Assembly: GCA_031310005.1 (NCBI GenBank)
Contig: CM062382.1
Coordinates: 2,976,001 to 3,040,000 of the forward strand
Reading direction: 5' to 3'
From: Dactylellina haptotyla
Taxonomy: Eukaryota; Ascomycota; Orbiliomycetes; Orbiliales; Orbiliaceae
DNA: 64,000 nucleotides
The translations under genes and the position numbers were made by a program. Shown here in pieces: positions 50,369 through 61,354 of this stretch. Positions within the stretch are counted from its first letter, which is position 1; every line of letters starts with the position of its first letter. Below the pieces are notes generated by a model, which searched no databases, was not told the origin of the DNA, and worked only from the letters and a program-made list of their open reading frames with translations.

Positions 50369-52861
50369 GTTTGCGGTTTATGAGAGAACGAATATCCTGA
50401 TTTGATAGGTACGAAGGCTCTGAGGCGGATCCTTTGCTTGTAGACGAAGGAGTGCACAGAGTGAATTCTCAAGCTATAAATGCTGAGAGAGAGCGGTGGA
50501 TATAGCTTTATGTCCGTTCAACAGCTAAGATCAAATCGATTGATTGCCTGTTGCCAATGAATTAATAATGTTCAACCCGGAGCCGATAGATTAACGGAAC
50601 TAAGATCTACCGGAACATAAACGCATCGTCCGGAGGCTTACTGCAATTTAAATTGACTCAAGGAATGGTGAATAGGCAAAACAGCTTCCGACTTTTAGTA
50701 CAGGAAAAAAGGCGAAGTTCTGTTGGAAAAAAAGAATAAATAACCTTGCAATCAATGCAATCCTAAACAAAATAATAACCGTGCCCCGGTTAGTTGAGCT
50801 GCACAGCAGCTAGTCGAAGTGAAATTTGTGCGAGAAAAAAAGGAACGGAAGTGTCTAGCTCGATGTGCTTGATCTGGTCGAGTGTGTTCTCGTGAGACCG
50901 GTCAGGGGGAGTCTCTCCGATATTTATATGGTCGGATTCATACTTTTGTGAGATTGTTTTACAGGTGACCAAAACGCTGCTGTTCGAACGGTGGCACCGA
51001 AAACTGCAACAATACGCGATTAAAAGCTGCCCTTTTCTGAGTTACACAGACGGCGGGTTCCTCCATTCAGAGCGTAAAGTTCCTCGACATCCGCGAGGAC
51101 TTGAAACTAAACGGCCTTTACCATTTCAAATACTGGAAACAGGTAAACGTTTGAGGCCGTAAGGGGCAATCCGGTGGACACCTGTGCGCCGTGCCGTTGG
51201 TCTTCTGCTAAAGAAGAAAAGAAAAATAGCTAGGCGGTCAAAAGTTGCACGATCAAGCATTGCCAAGGCAGCATCATACTCCGGATGGACAGGAGCTGGG
51301 AGAAAGAAAATAAAAATGCATTGATTGGTAAGGCTTCGTAAGTTTCGAGTTTAAGCGGCGTCGTTGGAAAGAAGCAATCGCCAAGTATCCCGCACCGGGG
51401 TCGCCAAGTATCGTTAGCTAAAGGCTTCCGGCGCCACGCGAGACGTGAAGACAGAACATGCACTACTACATCACCGGAGTACGGTGGAAGCCCTGATCGG
51501 CTGAGAGGGGCAGCATATCCTGCACGTTAAAGGGAACCAATTGGTGGGTTGTATGTCGCAGTATTCCAAATTCCAAATCCTAAACGGCAATCAAAACGGA
51601 AGAGATCTCATCTTGAGACGGGGGTTGTCTGCGATGTTTGTGCCACCGGCGAGATCGCTTTTGACAGGATCGCTTGATAACAGCGGTTTTGGATAAATTG
51701 TGCGGGTAATGTTTCCTGGAAGCTGCACAGCGTAAGCACCGTTTTAGCCAACTGCAGCCTACCGAGAACCCAGCCTGGTGTCTAGAATATCGAATCCCCG
51801 GTCGACCGTGTCCGAATAGTCTCGGGCAATCTTTCTCGTATTGGCAGCTGGGGCTCCAAAACAGTCTTGCGCCCAGCCACAGGACGGGCGCAAAGGAGTC
51901 CCCAGCCCCTATAAGAATGCAACAACGCAACACGTACAGGTGATCGTATCTGAGCGCGAAGTATCACCCTTGGACGCTAAATGTCAATTCGATTCCTTTG
52001 CGAAGGAACATTTAAAACCTCCTGAATATAAGGGGTCCCGCCTAGGCATTGATCGCAATTGATCTCCCAAAAAAATCACCACCCCTATTCCCTCTCCTCT
52101 CTTGATCATGAGTATAGGGAACTTATCAGCCTCGGGCACGCAGTTCGATAAATATTACAGAGACCTTTCAAAAAGAACTCCGCAAAGACAGCACCGAGTT
52201 CAAGTATTTTATATTAGGCAAGTGTGAAGTTCAGTCATCTGACTTTCTTGACAGCTGGTTCCGATTGATTCTAGGCTCGAGACTTTGATTAATGCAGTTG
52301 TGTTGAAGTCCGAGTTACCTCACGCACAACGTTAGGCGTAAACGCTTTACAAGATCAACTTCTCCAAACTACTGTAACTACAATTGTAAAGTAGACTTTT
52401 TGTCCATATAATCCTCAAAATAAACCCCATTTATGAGTAATTTCTGCTCGCACAGTAAGGTATAACCCGAATCGGGAGCAGTGACGCTGGTTTGTGCGTT
52501 GCGGGGCGGTGACTCAAATGCCCCGCCAAATTCTTCACCTTCAAAGTGAACTTTTGCCCCGCCAAACATCCCACCAACAAAGACAACATCACACCACCGA
52601 CTTCAACTTCAACCTCAACCTCAACCTCCTCCCCACGCCCATTGACGCATCCTCACAGCGTCGGTTATATATAAATCAAAGAGACCAGCCTTCCTGTCAA
52701 GGCATCCTCAGACCTCAACGTTGTTCCAACGAACCTTCACCTCTCTCGCTCGACGTCTTCCCAAGACCGTCTCGCAGCAGCAACTTGTGATCAAAGCTAC
52801 GACCATCCTCCCTCGTGCACGCATCCTCCCCGCATCCGCACTCCGGTTCTCCAGCAGCAAT
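50369..52861. other. Intergenic region between the propeller gene and ARC1
   Basis: About 2.5 kb. The left part is the promoter of the minus-strand propeller gene. The middle has no supported gene; the phrase TCGCCAAGTATC occurs twice near 51380-51412. The right end carries a cytosine/thymine-rich run (near 52595-52630), a TATA box (52666-52675) and the open frame upstream of ARC1 described separately. Confidence 0.5.
52666..52675 (+). promoter_or_regulatory. TATA box of the ARC1-type gene
   Basis: TATATATAAA, 196 nt upstream of the first in-frame AUG (52862). If transcription begins some 30-100 nt downstream, the transcript would contain much of the upstream open frame that could extend the protein. 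Confidence 0.5.
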
Positions 52862-54276
52862 ATGGCTCCCTCTCTCGAAGTGGCGCCCACAGACGCCGTC
52901 CTCACCCTCATCACCAAATCCTTCACGACAGTCCCCACATCCACCAGCACATCGACAGCTCAGCAGTCCACCCTCACCCTCCCGGACAACTCCACGATCA
53001 CGGGCACCAACACCATCGCAACCTACCTCTCCTCCACCATCTTCCCCGCCGAAAAGTACGAGTACACCCCGCTCGAGCTCGCCCTGATCGATCAATGGCT
53101 CTCCCTTACCGGTCCCGGCAGCCTAACCGACGAGGTCATCGCCCAGCTGAACATCCATCTGAAAGACAAGACGAGCATCCTGGGCACCAAGCCGTCGATT
53201 GCGGATGTCGTCTGTTACGTGCGTCTTAAGGACGTCGCGAAGGGGTGGAGTGCCGAGGAGCGAACGGGGGGTGTCGACGGCGGGAAACGGTATATCGTTC
53301 GATGGCTGGATTGGGTGCAGAACAGTCCCGTCGTAGGACTGAAGCTCGAGGAAAACGAGAAGTTGGAAATCGATACTTCCAGCGTGGGGACACTGGTCAA
53401 GGGAGAGGATGCGGCGGACGAGAAGAAAGCGAAGAAGGGTAAAGGAAAGGAGAAGGAAGGTGGAGACGCAGGAATCGTGGAGAAGGCCAAAGGCGCCGTT
53501 CAGGCCGTCGCTAGCAAGATTGGTGTCGTCGGGAAGGATGCCGGTGAATCCAGCGCCGCTGCCGCAGGTGGAAAGAAAGAGAAGCAGAAGAAAGAGAAGC
53601 AGCCGAGACAGCCCGCGAAGAAAGAAGGTATGTCATCCCTTTGTCTAGAATCACCCATCTAACTATGTATGTGGTATTAACGCTACGAACTTGTTTAGAA
53701 CCTACGGGTCCGTCGCCTGTAAACATCGATCTCCGTGTCGGGTTCATCGAGAAGTGCATCCCTCACCCAGATGCCGATTCGCTCTACGTTTCGACAATCC
53801 ACGTCGGTGACGCCGAGCCTCGCACCATCTGCTCCGGTCTCCGAAATCACATCCCGCTCGAGGAAATGCAGGAGCGCTACGTCGTGGTCGTCTGCAATCT
53901 TAAACCAGTCAAGATGAGAGGTATCGCATCCGCCGGTATGGTCCTCGCCGCGAGTCCGAAGTTGAAGGAAGGAGAGGTGGATGACCACAAGGGACCCATC
54001 GAACTTGTCGAGCCGCCAGCGGGCGCGAAGGCCGGTGAGAAGATCTTCTTCGAGGGGTACAACGGAACACCCGAGGCCGTGTTAAACCCAAAGAAGAAGA
54101 TCTGGGAGGCCGTGCAGCCTGGTTTCACTACCACCGACGGCTTGGAAGTCAGCTTTGATGTTACAGCGACCGGTGGCGCTGTGGCGGCGGCTGGTGGAGA
54201 TGGATTGAAGAAATTGGTTACAGAGAGCGGTGGGGTCTGCAAAGTCAAGACCCTAGTTGGCGCAGCTGTCAAATAG
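52862..54276 (+). CDS. ARC1: tRNA-binding aminoacyl-tRNA synthetase cofactor, Arc1/AIMP1 family
   Basis: Arc1 binds tRNA and delivers it to methionyl- and glutamyl-tRNA synthetases. Two exons, 52862-53627 and 53699-54276 (intron 71 nt), give 447 aa from the AUG (context CAATATGGC). The N-terminal half is GST-like (TLPDNSTITGTNTIATYLSS, ALIDQWLSL, SIADVVCYVRL, WLDWVQNSP). A lysine-rich linker follows (KKGKGKEKEGGD and KKEKQKKEKQPRQPAKKE). The C-terminal half is an EMAP II/OB-fold tRNA-binding domain (IDLRVGFIEKCIPHPDADSL, CSGLRNHIPLEEM, VVVCNLKPVKMRGIASAGM). The same frame stays open upstream of this AUG back to 52646 without any ATG, and would code a presequence-like extension, treated in the findings. 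I chose the AUG because it is the first in frame and gives the standard family N-terminus. Confidence 0.92.
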
Positions 54277-54838
54277 ACGTTTTTAGAATAAGATGTGCAG
54301 GAGTGGGCCATGTCTAACTAGATACCATACCCGTCCGTATTGGTCAGAATAATAATAAAAAAGTACTCAACAAAGCTTCATATGACAAAATCTAGAACTT
54401 AATGTAGTCAAACATCGGCCAATCGATTGAGACTATAGGAATAATAATATTAAGCTTTGGCTTAGATAGTATACAGTACTCTGTTAGCTAGCATACAGTC
54501 GACTGCTCTTCTTATCCGCCAGAGCATCGTTTTTTTTTGTGGATCATTCTGATAAGTGTAAAAGCTGAAACAAAAACGAACAAAAAAACACCTTGGTAAT
54601 AACCACAGCAAAATGTGGCAGCCAGAACTCCACCTGTCTGAGGATCCTAGGACTGTATTTTTCCAGTCGCACTCCAGAAAGTGTCAGTCATTTGTTCCCC
54701 ATTTATAGCAGAGAATAACAAAGTAAAGCTCGATCATAATAAACTCCGAGTCAGGTCCAGTTCCAGGTAAACCGATGAAACCAATGAAAATATGAAACGA
54801 AGAAAACACCGAGAAGCAGAATAGTATATATTACGGGC
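54277..54838. other. Convergent intergenic region
   Basis: About 0.56 kb of AT-rich sequence between the 3' ends of ARC1 and LYC1. No gene is seen. Confidence 0.5.
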
Positions 54839-56089
54839 TTAGCACCACCCGAACTTCTCGTTCATGACCCATTCTATCCCCTCCGGCTCCACCTCCTCCC
54901 CACCGCTCTCTCGATCGTACCACATCAGACTAGCGATGCTATCCATCTCTCTGTGGACCAGATCGTAACTTTCTTTCCCGAAGACACTCTCCACCGCATC
55001 TTCCGTCGCCTTATCTGCGTTCCAGCTCATGACTTCCTTGAGCTCCCAAGCTTCGGCTTCCTGCACCGCGGCAATGATAATCTGCCGCAGAGCCTCTCGC
55101 ACAGCATCCTGATTCCCCGAATGCACGGGTGGAATGTGCAACCTCAAAAAAACGAGCTTCTTCTCTGCGAAATCGTGCGTCCAGATGGCCCAAGCGGCAT
55201 CCAGCCCTTCGCTACCTTCTTTCGGCTGGAATTCCGCATTCGAGGTGACGGCCGCCCAAGCTCCCTTGACCGTAGGCGCCTTGGTGGTAGCGTACTGCCC
55301 GATGAATTCTTCCCTGGCGTGATGCCAGTCCATCAACTCGACGGTGGGGAACTGCACGCATCTCGCTTTGACGCCTTTCTCGAACGGCATCTTGGTGACC
55401 AATCTCCGGATGTGCGTGCAGTCCGCGGCACACAAGGCCTTCAGATCGCTCTTCAACACATTCCTCGCTTTCGTGGCGGAGACCGAATTCGGCAGCTTCG
55501 CGGGGAAGGATATGTGCGAGCTCTGGTGCGGGTTCCACCCGATTTTGGCGTAGAATTGCTTGCCAATGTCCGAGTACAGCACGCTGAATCCCACGCGGAT
55601 ATGCGACTTTTTCGGGTCGGACGGATCCGGGAGATCTTTCAATTGGTGACCCAGGAGCTGCAGCATCGTTTTGGCGTAACCCTTGCCTCTGTGTTTTTCG
55701 GCGGTGTAGACGCTGCCGATGCTGTAGCAGATTACTTCTTCGACTTCGCCGTCCGGGCGGACTATGAGGCATGGTTTTCGGATGGATTCGCAGGCCGAGA
55801 GGATGTGGTCGGGCGATTGCGGGCAGGCTGGGTCGCACGGGGCTGCTGGATCTACGAGGATCCACCAGGTTATTCCCCCGTTGCGGGTGAGGTCTTGGGC
55901 GGAGATGTGGGCTTCACGTAGGTAGTAGGCATTGTCGCTGAGGATGCCTGCCCAGGACGTCTTATTGATGGTCCATGTGTAGTGTCTTTCTGGGATTGTA
56001 GCGGGGCGGAGGATGAGGTTTGGGTGTTTAACGTCGATCGGTGAGGAAGAGACGATTGGGCTCGACGGGGAAGTAGTCGAGGGGGCCAT
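54839..56089 (-). CDS. LYC1: Lysine N6-acetyltransferase, LYC1 type (GNAT fold)
   Basis: LYC1, defined in Yarrowia lipolytica, acetylates free lysine at N6 as the first step of lysine use. The gene is a single exon coding 416 aa from the ATG at 56089 (MAPSTTSPSSPIVSSSPIDV). The open frame continues 11 codons upstream without an ATG, so that start is chosen. The GNAT acetyl-CoA signature is at about residues 130-160 (ICYSIGSVYTAEKHRGKGYAKTML, cited in parts: SVYTAEKHRGKGYA), preceded by TWWILVDP and followed by GFSVLYSDIGKQFYAKIGW. The C-terminal half (WAAVTSNAEFQPKEG, EKKLVFLRLHIP, EWVMNEKFGWC) is the fungal LYC1-specific region. The family assignment is good; the substrate is inferred from the family. 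Confidence 0.85.
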   Translation of the reverse strand: MAPSTTSPSSPIVSSSPIDVKHPNLILRPATIPERHYTWTINKTSWAGILSDNAYYLREAHISAQDLTRNGGITWWILVDPAAPCDPACPQSPDHILSACESIRKPCLIVRPDGEVEEVICYSIGSVYTAEKHRGKGYAKTMLQLLGHQLKDLPDPSDPKKSHIRVGFSVLYSDIGKQFYAKIGWNPHQSSHISFPAKLPNSVSATKARNVLKSDLKALCAADCTHIRRLVTKMPFEKGVKARCVQFPTVELMDWHHAREEFIGQYATTKAPTVKGAWAAVTSNAEFQPKEGSEGLDAAWAIWTHDFAEKKLVFLRLHIPPVHSGNQDAVREALRQIIIAAVQEAEAWELKEVMSWNADKATEDAVESVFGKESYDLVHREMDSIASLMWYDRESGGEEVEPEGIEWVMNEKFGWC

Positions 56090-57900
56090 GTTTACGACGA
56101 AATTGGTGGTGACTGTTATCAAGAGTTGAGATTTCCGCTTCCGTGAGGATGCTCTGAAGGTATGAATTATCAGTAGCTGGAGATTAAAGCCTTAGAGCCA
56201 AACTGCGAGAAAACAAAAGAAAAGTGATTTTTCACCACTTAAAAGAAAAACCCAGGCTTCTGACTTGCTCTTCAACCTGGGAACTGTTAGGGAAAAGGTG
56301 GTTTTTGTGGAGAAGCTTGCCCGTTCACCCGGTGTAGCTCGACTTACCCTGTTCTCGAATCTCAATGAATCCAGCAAACTAACAACGAAAGAAGCAGGTG
56401 ATAAATCCTTCACCTTCTTAATACTTAAGGAGGGAGCAGGTACTGATAACCGATTCCCGGCAGAGATATTGACGTGGGCCTATGAGAGCAGTGCTTAGGA
56501 GCCGTACGCATGCAAGACCTTATCTTGCTGCTTTCGTGTCTGCGTGCGTGCGTGCGTGCGTGCGTGTATGGTACGATGTGATATCCTGGGAAGCGTTCTG
56601 CAGTTTGCAGGTTTTTTTGTTGCAAAATTCGTACCCTGTAGATAGAGAGAATGCAAAATGCGAGCGGAAGGTTCCAGTGCCAATTAATGATCGAACTGCA
56701 GGAGAGGAATCAGGGGATATATGCGTCCCCAGTCGTGCCCTCTTGCTTCGTACGTGCTGCCTGTCCGGGTGGTGGCGCCAATGGATTCTCCTCCGACCGA
56801 GCCAAGGTTTCGAACCTTTGTACCTCCGTCACATCGCATCGATTGTGCATGAAATCAGCGATGTGCCAGGGAACAACGATCCCCAAAGAAGAAGAAAAGT
56901 CTAACGGAGCGGTGAAACACACACAACGCAGCCCGGGCTAGAGTTTCGCGGAGCGAGTCGGTTATCTACGGGGATACCACCGCTGTTTTCTGTGCGAGCG
57001 ACCCGAGTGACAATCAGTCCTTTTCGTCGAAAAGCCGGTTGAGGCCATTGGGCAACCCGCCCGGAAACGTGCTAAGTGGGGACCCCATGACAGTGTGGAG
57101 AACGGAGCTAGGGAGCTGAAGAGTTCGCCAGTTTCTGAAAAAAGGCTCCGAAGGGTAAGAGATGCAGTGTGAGACGGAGCGAAGGGGTCACGAGGGCGAG
57201 CTCCGACCGATTGGAAGCTCGTAATGGAAACGTAACAGGAACCGTGAAAGTGTAAGCGTAGACGACGAAGACGCACAGCAGCTTCGGGAGGAAGGCGGAG
57301 AGAGGACGGCAGAAGATATCATCGCTGCCCTTGTCAGCTTAAAAAAATACTTTTGGCGTTAAATCTGTTCTCGTGGGCTGGATTGAAGCTTCCCGTCCGT
57401 TTGCTCGAAGAGTGGTCGTCCTGTTAGAAGAGTATCGTGATGCCAATTACCAGAACCCTCGGGGAGACGGCCAGAATATATATATCCAGGAGAGACCGGA
57501 GGAAGAGAAGGAGAGAAGAGGGGAGAAGAGGGGAGGGATTTATGCCCTGCCTTCGCGCCTCGTCAGCAGCCGTCTGCTGAGGCTCAAAGCCGTCTGTTCT
57601 TCTGCGGTCGGACGGGGTGTTGGCGGTGTGCTGCTCGATGTGTTGATGTGTTGCGCCTGACGTCGAAACAAAGTTGCCCCAACAACGCGAAAATGTGTTG
57701 TTGTTTGCGGTGTTGTGTTGTGGTGTTGACCTGTCGCTCGTGTCAACACAGAAACATCGCGACGGCAGAGCTTGCAGCTTCGAGCTCCCTTCTTACCTTC
57801 TGCTCGACTCGGCCCCGTAAAACTCCACCAATCTAGATATATACATCCGCAATAACTTTCCAGTAATTTCGCCTATCTATAAACAGTACAGCTACTCATC
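56090..57900. promoter_or_regulatory. Divergent promoter region between LYC1 and NUF2
   Basis: About 1.8 kb between two divergent start codons. It holds a TGCG microsatellite (56541-56566) and purine-rich runs near 57490-57540. Short open frames on both strands show no family. No RNA gene was recognised. Confidence 0.5.
56541..56566 (+). repeat. TGCG microsatellite
   Basis: About six and a half uninterrupted TGCG units. The alternating purine-pyrimidine run could form Z-DNA and is likely length-variable. Confidence 0.9.
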
Positions 57901-59450
57901 ATGGACTTCAATCCCCGTGGTTCGCAGGGCTACAGGTCCTCCCAGAAAGCCCCGCCATCGTCGGCCAAAGCACGCCAGGCGGTTGAGCATGATCCTTTCA
58001 CCTTTTTGTACATGGTATACTATAACTCTCTCCAACTTATACAAAATGATGTATATAGCTGACAAGATTGTATGCCATCCTCAGGAACCGCCAGAGATTG
58101 CAAACTGTATCACTGACATTGGCATCCCCTTCACCGCAGACGGCATCAACAACCCACAGTCGCCCATGATCATTCGCGTCGTCGAGCGAGTCCTCGATGT
58201 CATCACAGGCCTGAATGTCGAAACCATGAACCCAGTCCTGGACATCGTTTCCGAAGAATTCGAATACGGCGAATCCCTGATCGATACTGTGCGCATGATG
58301 GCCTGTTTCCACTCCCTCCGCCGCCTGCTTAACGTCTGCGGAATGAAGGACCTGCGACTCGACGACATTATAGCCCCCACCAGACCGCGGGTCATCAAGA
58401 TATTCTCGCTCCTCATCAACTTTGTGCGCTTTAAGTCGGAGCACCAACCCACCATTGATGAGCACGCGAATAAGTTTGAGAGCATCAAACAGAGGGTCGA
58501 TAATCTCGAGATCGAGCGGGATGATCTCCAGCACAAGCTTGAAACTCTAGAGATCCAGCGCAAGCAAGAGGAACCCATGGTGAAGAGATTGCAGGAGGAG
58601 AGGCAGCAGGCGAGGGTCCTCCTTGGCGAGTTGAAAAGAGAACAGGAGGCTATGACGAATGAGTTCCAGGAAGCGAAGAATGAAAGAAAGGTGCTCAAAG
58701 ATCATTTAATACAGGCCAGCGAGACAAAGCTGAGGTTGAAGCAAGACTGTGAGCGACTACGGCCGTATATAGTCGACGAGCCTGGTAAACTACAGCTTCT
58801 CAACAGTGAAATGGCAGGGCAGTTACAAATGGAGAAGAACAGACTCATGCAGGTCGAGAGACGAGCTAGGGCTTTGCAGACGACCGCGGACTCCTTCGGA
58901 GTTATTGAAGCCGATGTCAACGCGTGCATCAAGGTTATGGAGGAATGCGAGGCTGAGCTTTTACGGGAGGAGGAGGATAACAGGAAGGCCTCGAGACATA
59001 AGGACGTTTTGAGGAAGAGACAGCTAGAATTCCAGGATATGGAAAAGAGAGAAGAAGTATTGAAAACCAGGGTCTCTGGCGCGGCAGAAAGAGTCAGTGG
59101 TGCAAAGCAGCAGGCGGAAAGCAAGAGTGCCTCCGCGAGAGCCAAGATGGCAGAATTAAGAGGAGTATATGATCAATTGGCGAGCGAGAGAAGAGAGAAG
59201 AGCCACGACATGGATAAGCTGAAGATGCAGATCGATTTGAAAGAGAAACAGGTACTATTTTACCCCATAGCTAAGGATAAGTATTCGAGTATCTTTCTAA
59301 CTGTGTCTTCCAATTTAGTGCCAAGATGCGAAGGAATTTGTCGAAAACGAATCTAAGGAGACCCTGAACGAGTGGGCAAGGTTGACCGCTCACGTTAAGA
59401 CGTATATGCAAGAGATGAAACAGCAGATGGATCTGGTGTCTGTTTCGTGA
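57901..59450 (+). CDS. NUF2: Kinetochore protein NUF2 (Ndc80 complex)
   Basis: NUF2 pairs with NDC80 to hold kinetochores to spindle microtubules. Three exons, 57901-58014, 58085-59251 and 59319-59450, give 470 aa, the normal fungal length. The start at 57901 gives MDFNPRGSQGYRSSQ, like other filamentous NUF2 proteins; the long open frame beginning at 57917 is a shifted reading of exon 1 and intron 1. A calponin-homology-like head spans about residues 39-190 (EIANCITDIGIPFT, FHSLRRLLNVCGM, LLINFVRFKSEH), followed by a coiled coil to the C-terminus (for example RVDNLEIERDDLQHKLETLE). The last exon adds a short helical end (LTAHVKTYMQEMKQQMD). Confidence 0.93.
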
Positions 59451-59877
59451 GGCTGAGGTACACAATTTTTCTTGTACATTTTCTTGACATATTTCTTGGA
59501 GTCTTCGGGGTTTCTTGGGCACAGGTGTCCAGGAACAGGCGTATAGCGGACCTTTCTTGAATAGATTTTAATAGGCGTTCGCATGTGCCCTAATAATAGC
59601 ATTTTCGCTACGTCCCGACGGTGTCCCATAACTTGACCAATCGAGTGTTGTATTCCACCGCAAACCGCGAATATTATGGCGGATCCTTGCTTTGGTAGCA
59701 TTATATGGCACAGCCACTGCAACGCGATGGCATCGCTCGTATAAATAACCGTAGCTCGAGAACGGTCTCGCAGTTGTAACCTTCCAGCTCGCAGAGCTTT
59801 CATTTTCTGTCGCCTATAGCAATATGGCACCAGAAACCAAACCAACGTAGGTTTCCTCCCGTCTGTTGCGCAATTGC
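59451..59877. other. Intergenic region between NUF2 and the F-box-like gene
   Basis: About 0.4 kb. It holds the NUF2 trailer and the promoter of the next gene. An alternative upstream ATG at 59824 begins a frame that stops after eight codons at a TAG and could not be joined in phase to the next exon. Confidence 0.4.
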
Positions 59878-61193
59878 ATGCTAGCCAAGCGCCAGTATGA
59901 GCGGGAGCATGCATTGGCTGATTTACATGGGTATCCAAGACTTCTCACTCTTCCGACCGAGATTATCGCTCAGATATTCTCCGAATTTCTGTACGGCGAG
60001 ATCCCGGTCAATTTGGTATTCTATTCGCCGATACAGGTACCCGAATGGCGGGAGGAGACACAAGGAACACGCCCGCTTGAGAACCCGCGTTTATTGGTAG
60101 TCCATCCCAACACTATCTATTTATCAATATTGTATCCTATGCCGGTATACCTTACTTACAGCTATGTGTGTACCCGTAGAGCGACAATCTACCCTGTCAT
60201 CTCGCCTGCGAAACTCCTTCCGCGCACGATGTTCTCCCGCTGGAATATTTCTTAGTCTCCCATGCCTTCACCGAAAACATCACCAACACCTTCGATCATC
60301 TCCGACATAGCATTGAAAGCGCGGTATCCCAGATCCAACTCGGATCACTGTTACACCCGCGAAACTTGACTAAAGCGGAAACTTCAACAATATTAGACCT
60401 CTTACCCAGGAGTAGAGTAATCTTCGCTGGCCACAACGAGAACACCATCGAAACCTTCAAGTTGATCCCGGAAACGATCCGTCAGGGCGTGAAATCAATA
60501 TACTTCACCTCCACGAACACCAAGTTCAAGTCCACGGGTGATCCGTTAATTGGTGATCCTCTCTGGGAGAGCCAGTATACATCTCCAACTGGGAAATTAA
60601 TATCCCGCCCTTCGTCACGGGAACAACTCGACACAGGGCTGGCAGATTGGTTTCCTAAATTGGATGTTCTCGCGCTTGCCGCGGATGAATTAAAGTATGA
60701 TAGAGCGCATATGCTTGTTGAAGGGTGCGATTTAATCGCCAGAGGGTTGAGTACCCTTGAGATTATTTACGATCATAGAGTGCGTGATGAATACACCCCT
60801 GAGGATGTCGAGTACGAGCGAGAGTCGTCTGCGCTGTGGCAGATGTTCGTGGGACGGACGCATGGGTTTAGCGTTATGGAGCATGATCCGGCGGAGTATA
60901 TCGCTGTTGATCCTGGGTCTGAATGGGGGGAAGTGTTCAACCGGCGAGAAGGCTCGACGGGGGCGATTGGGATGAGATTGGCTCAAGTCCCGAAAAGAGA
61001 AGTCCGTAGGCGCGGGAGGTTTGTGAGAACTTGGAATCCAGAGATGATGGAGGAGGAGTGTGTGCTAGAGGAGAAGGACGCATGGAGATTTCAATTGGTT
61101 AGGATTAGCCAGGACATATCCGATGAACTTGATCGGTTAGATATGGAGGATGATAGTAGAGCTGAGATGTCTCTCATGAGTCGTATAGATTAG
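59878..61193 (+). CDS. F-box-like protein of unknown target
   Basis: The N-terminus carries an F-box-like helix set (LLTLPTEIIAQIFSEFL, about residues 20-37), the part that would bind Skp1 in an SCF ubiquitin ligase. Two long frames lie in different registers. An intron at 60097-60179 (GTAGTC...CCGTAG, 83 nt, phase 0) joins them to 410 aa with no break. The rest reads LEYFLVSHAFTENITNTF, then SRVIFAGHNENTIETFKLIP, WFPKLDVLALAADEL and a charged C-terminus (FQLVRISQDISDELDRL). No leucine-rich repeats or other target-binding fold were recognised. The start is the ATG at 59878. The splice junction is the least certain in this annotation; cDNA could move it or show a second intron. Confidence 0.6.
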
Positions 61194-61354
61194 CTAGATA
61201 TAGCGAACCGACTTGCTTTTAGACAATAAACTCCACCCTGACGCTTACTAATTTCTATCATGTCGTAGTTTTTTGAATGATATCAATATACTATCGCGTA
61301 TTAGAAGCTTTAGAATACAGCTATTTCCAGATTTAACTTTTAGAAGAGGAGCCT

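Noticed and set aside
52494-52790. 98-codon open frame upstream of ARC1 in another register
   Set aside because: It spans the CT-rich run and the TATA box, so most of it should not be transcribed; no family resemblance.
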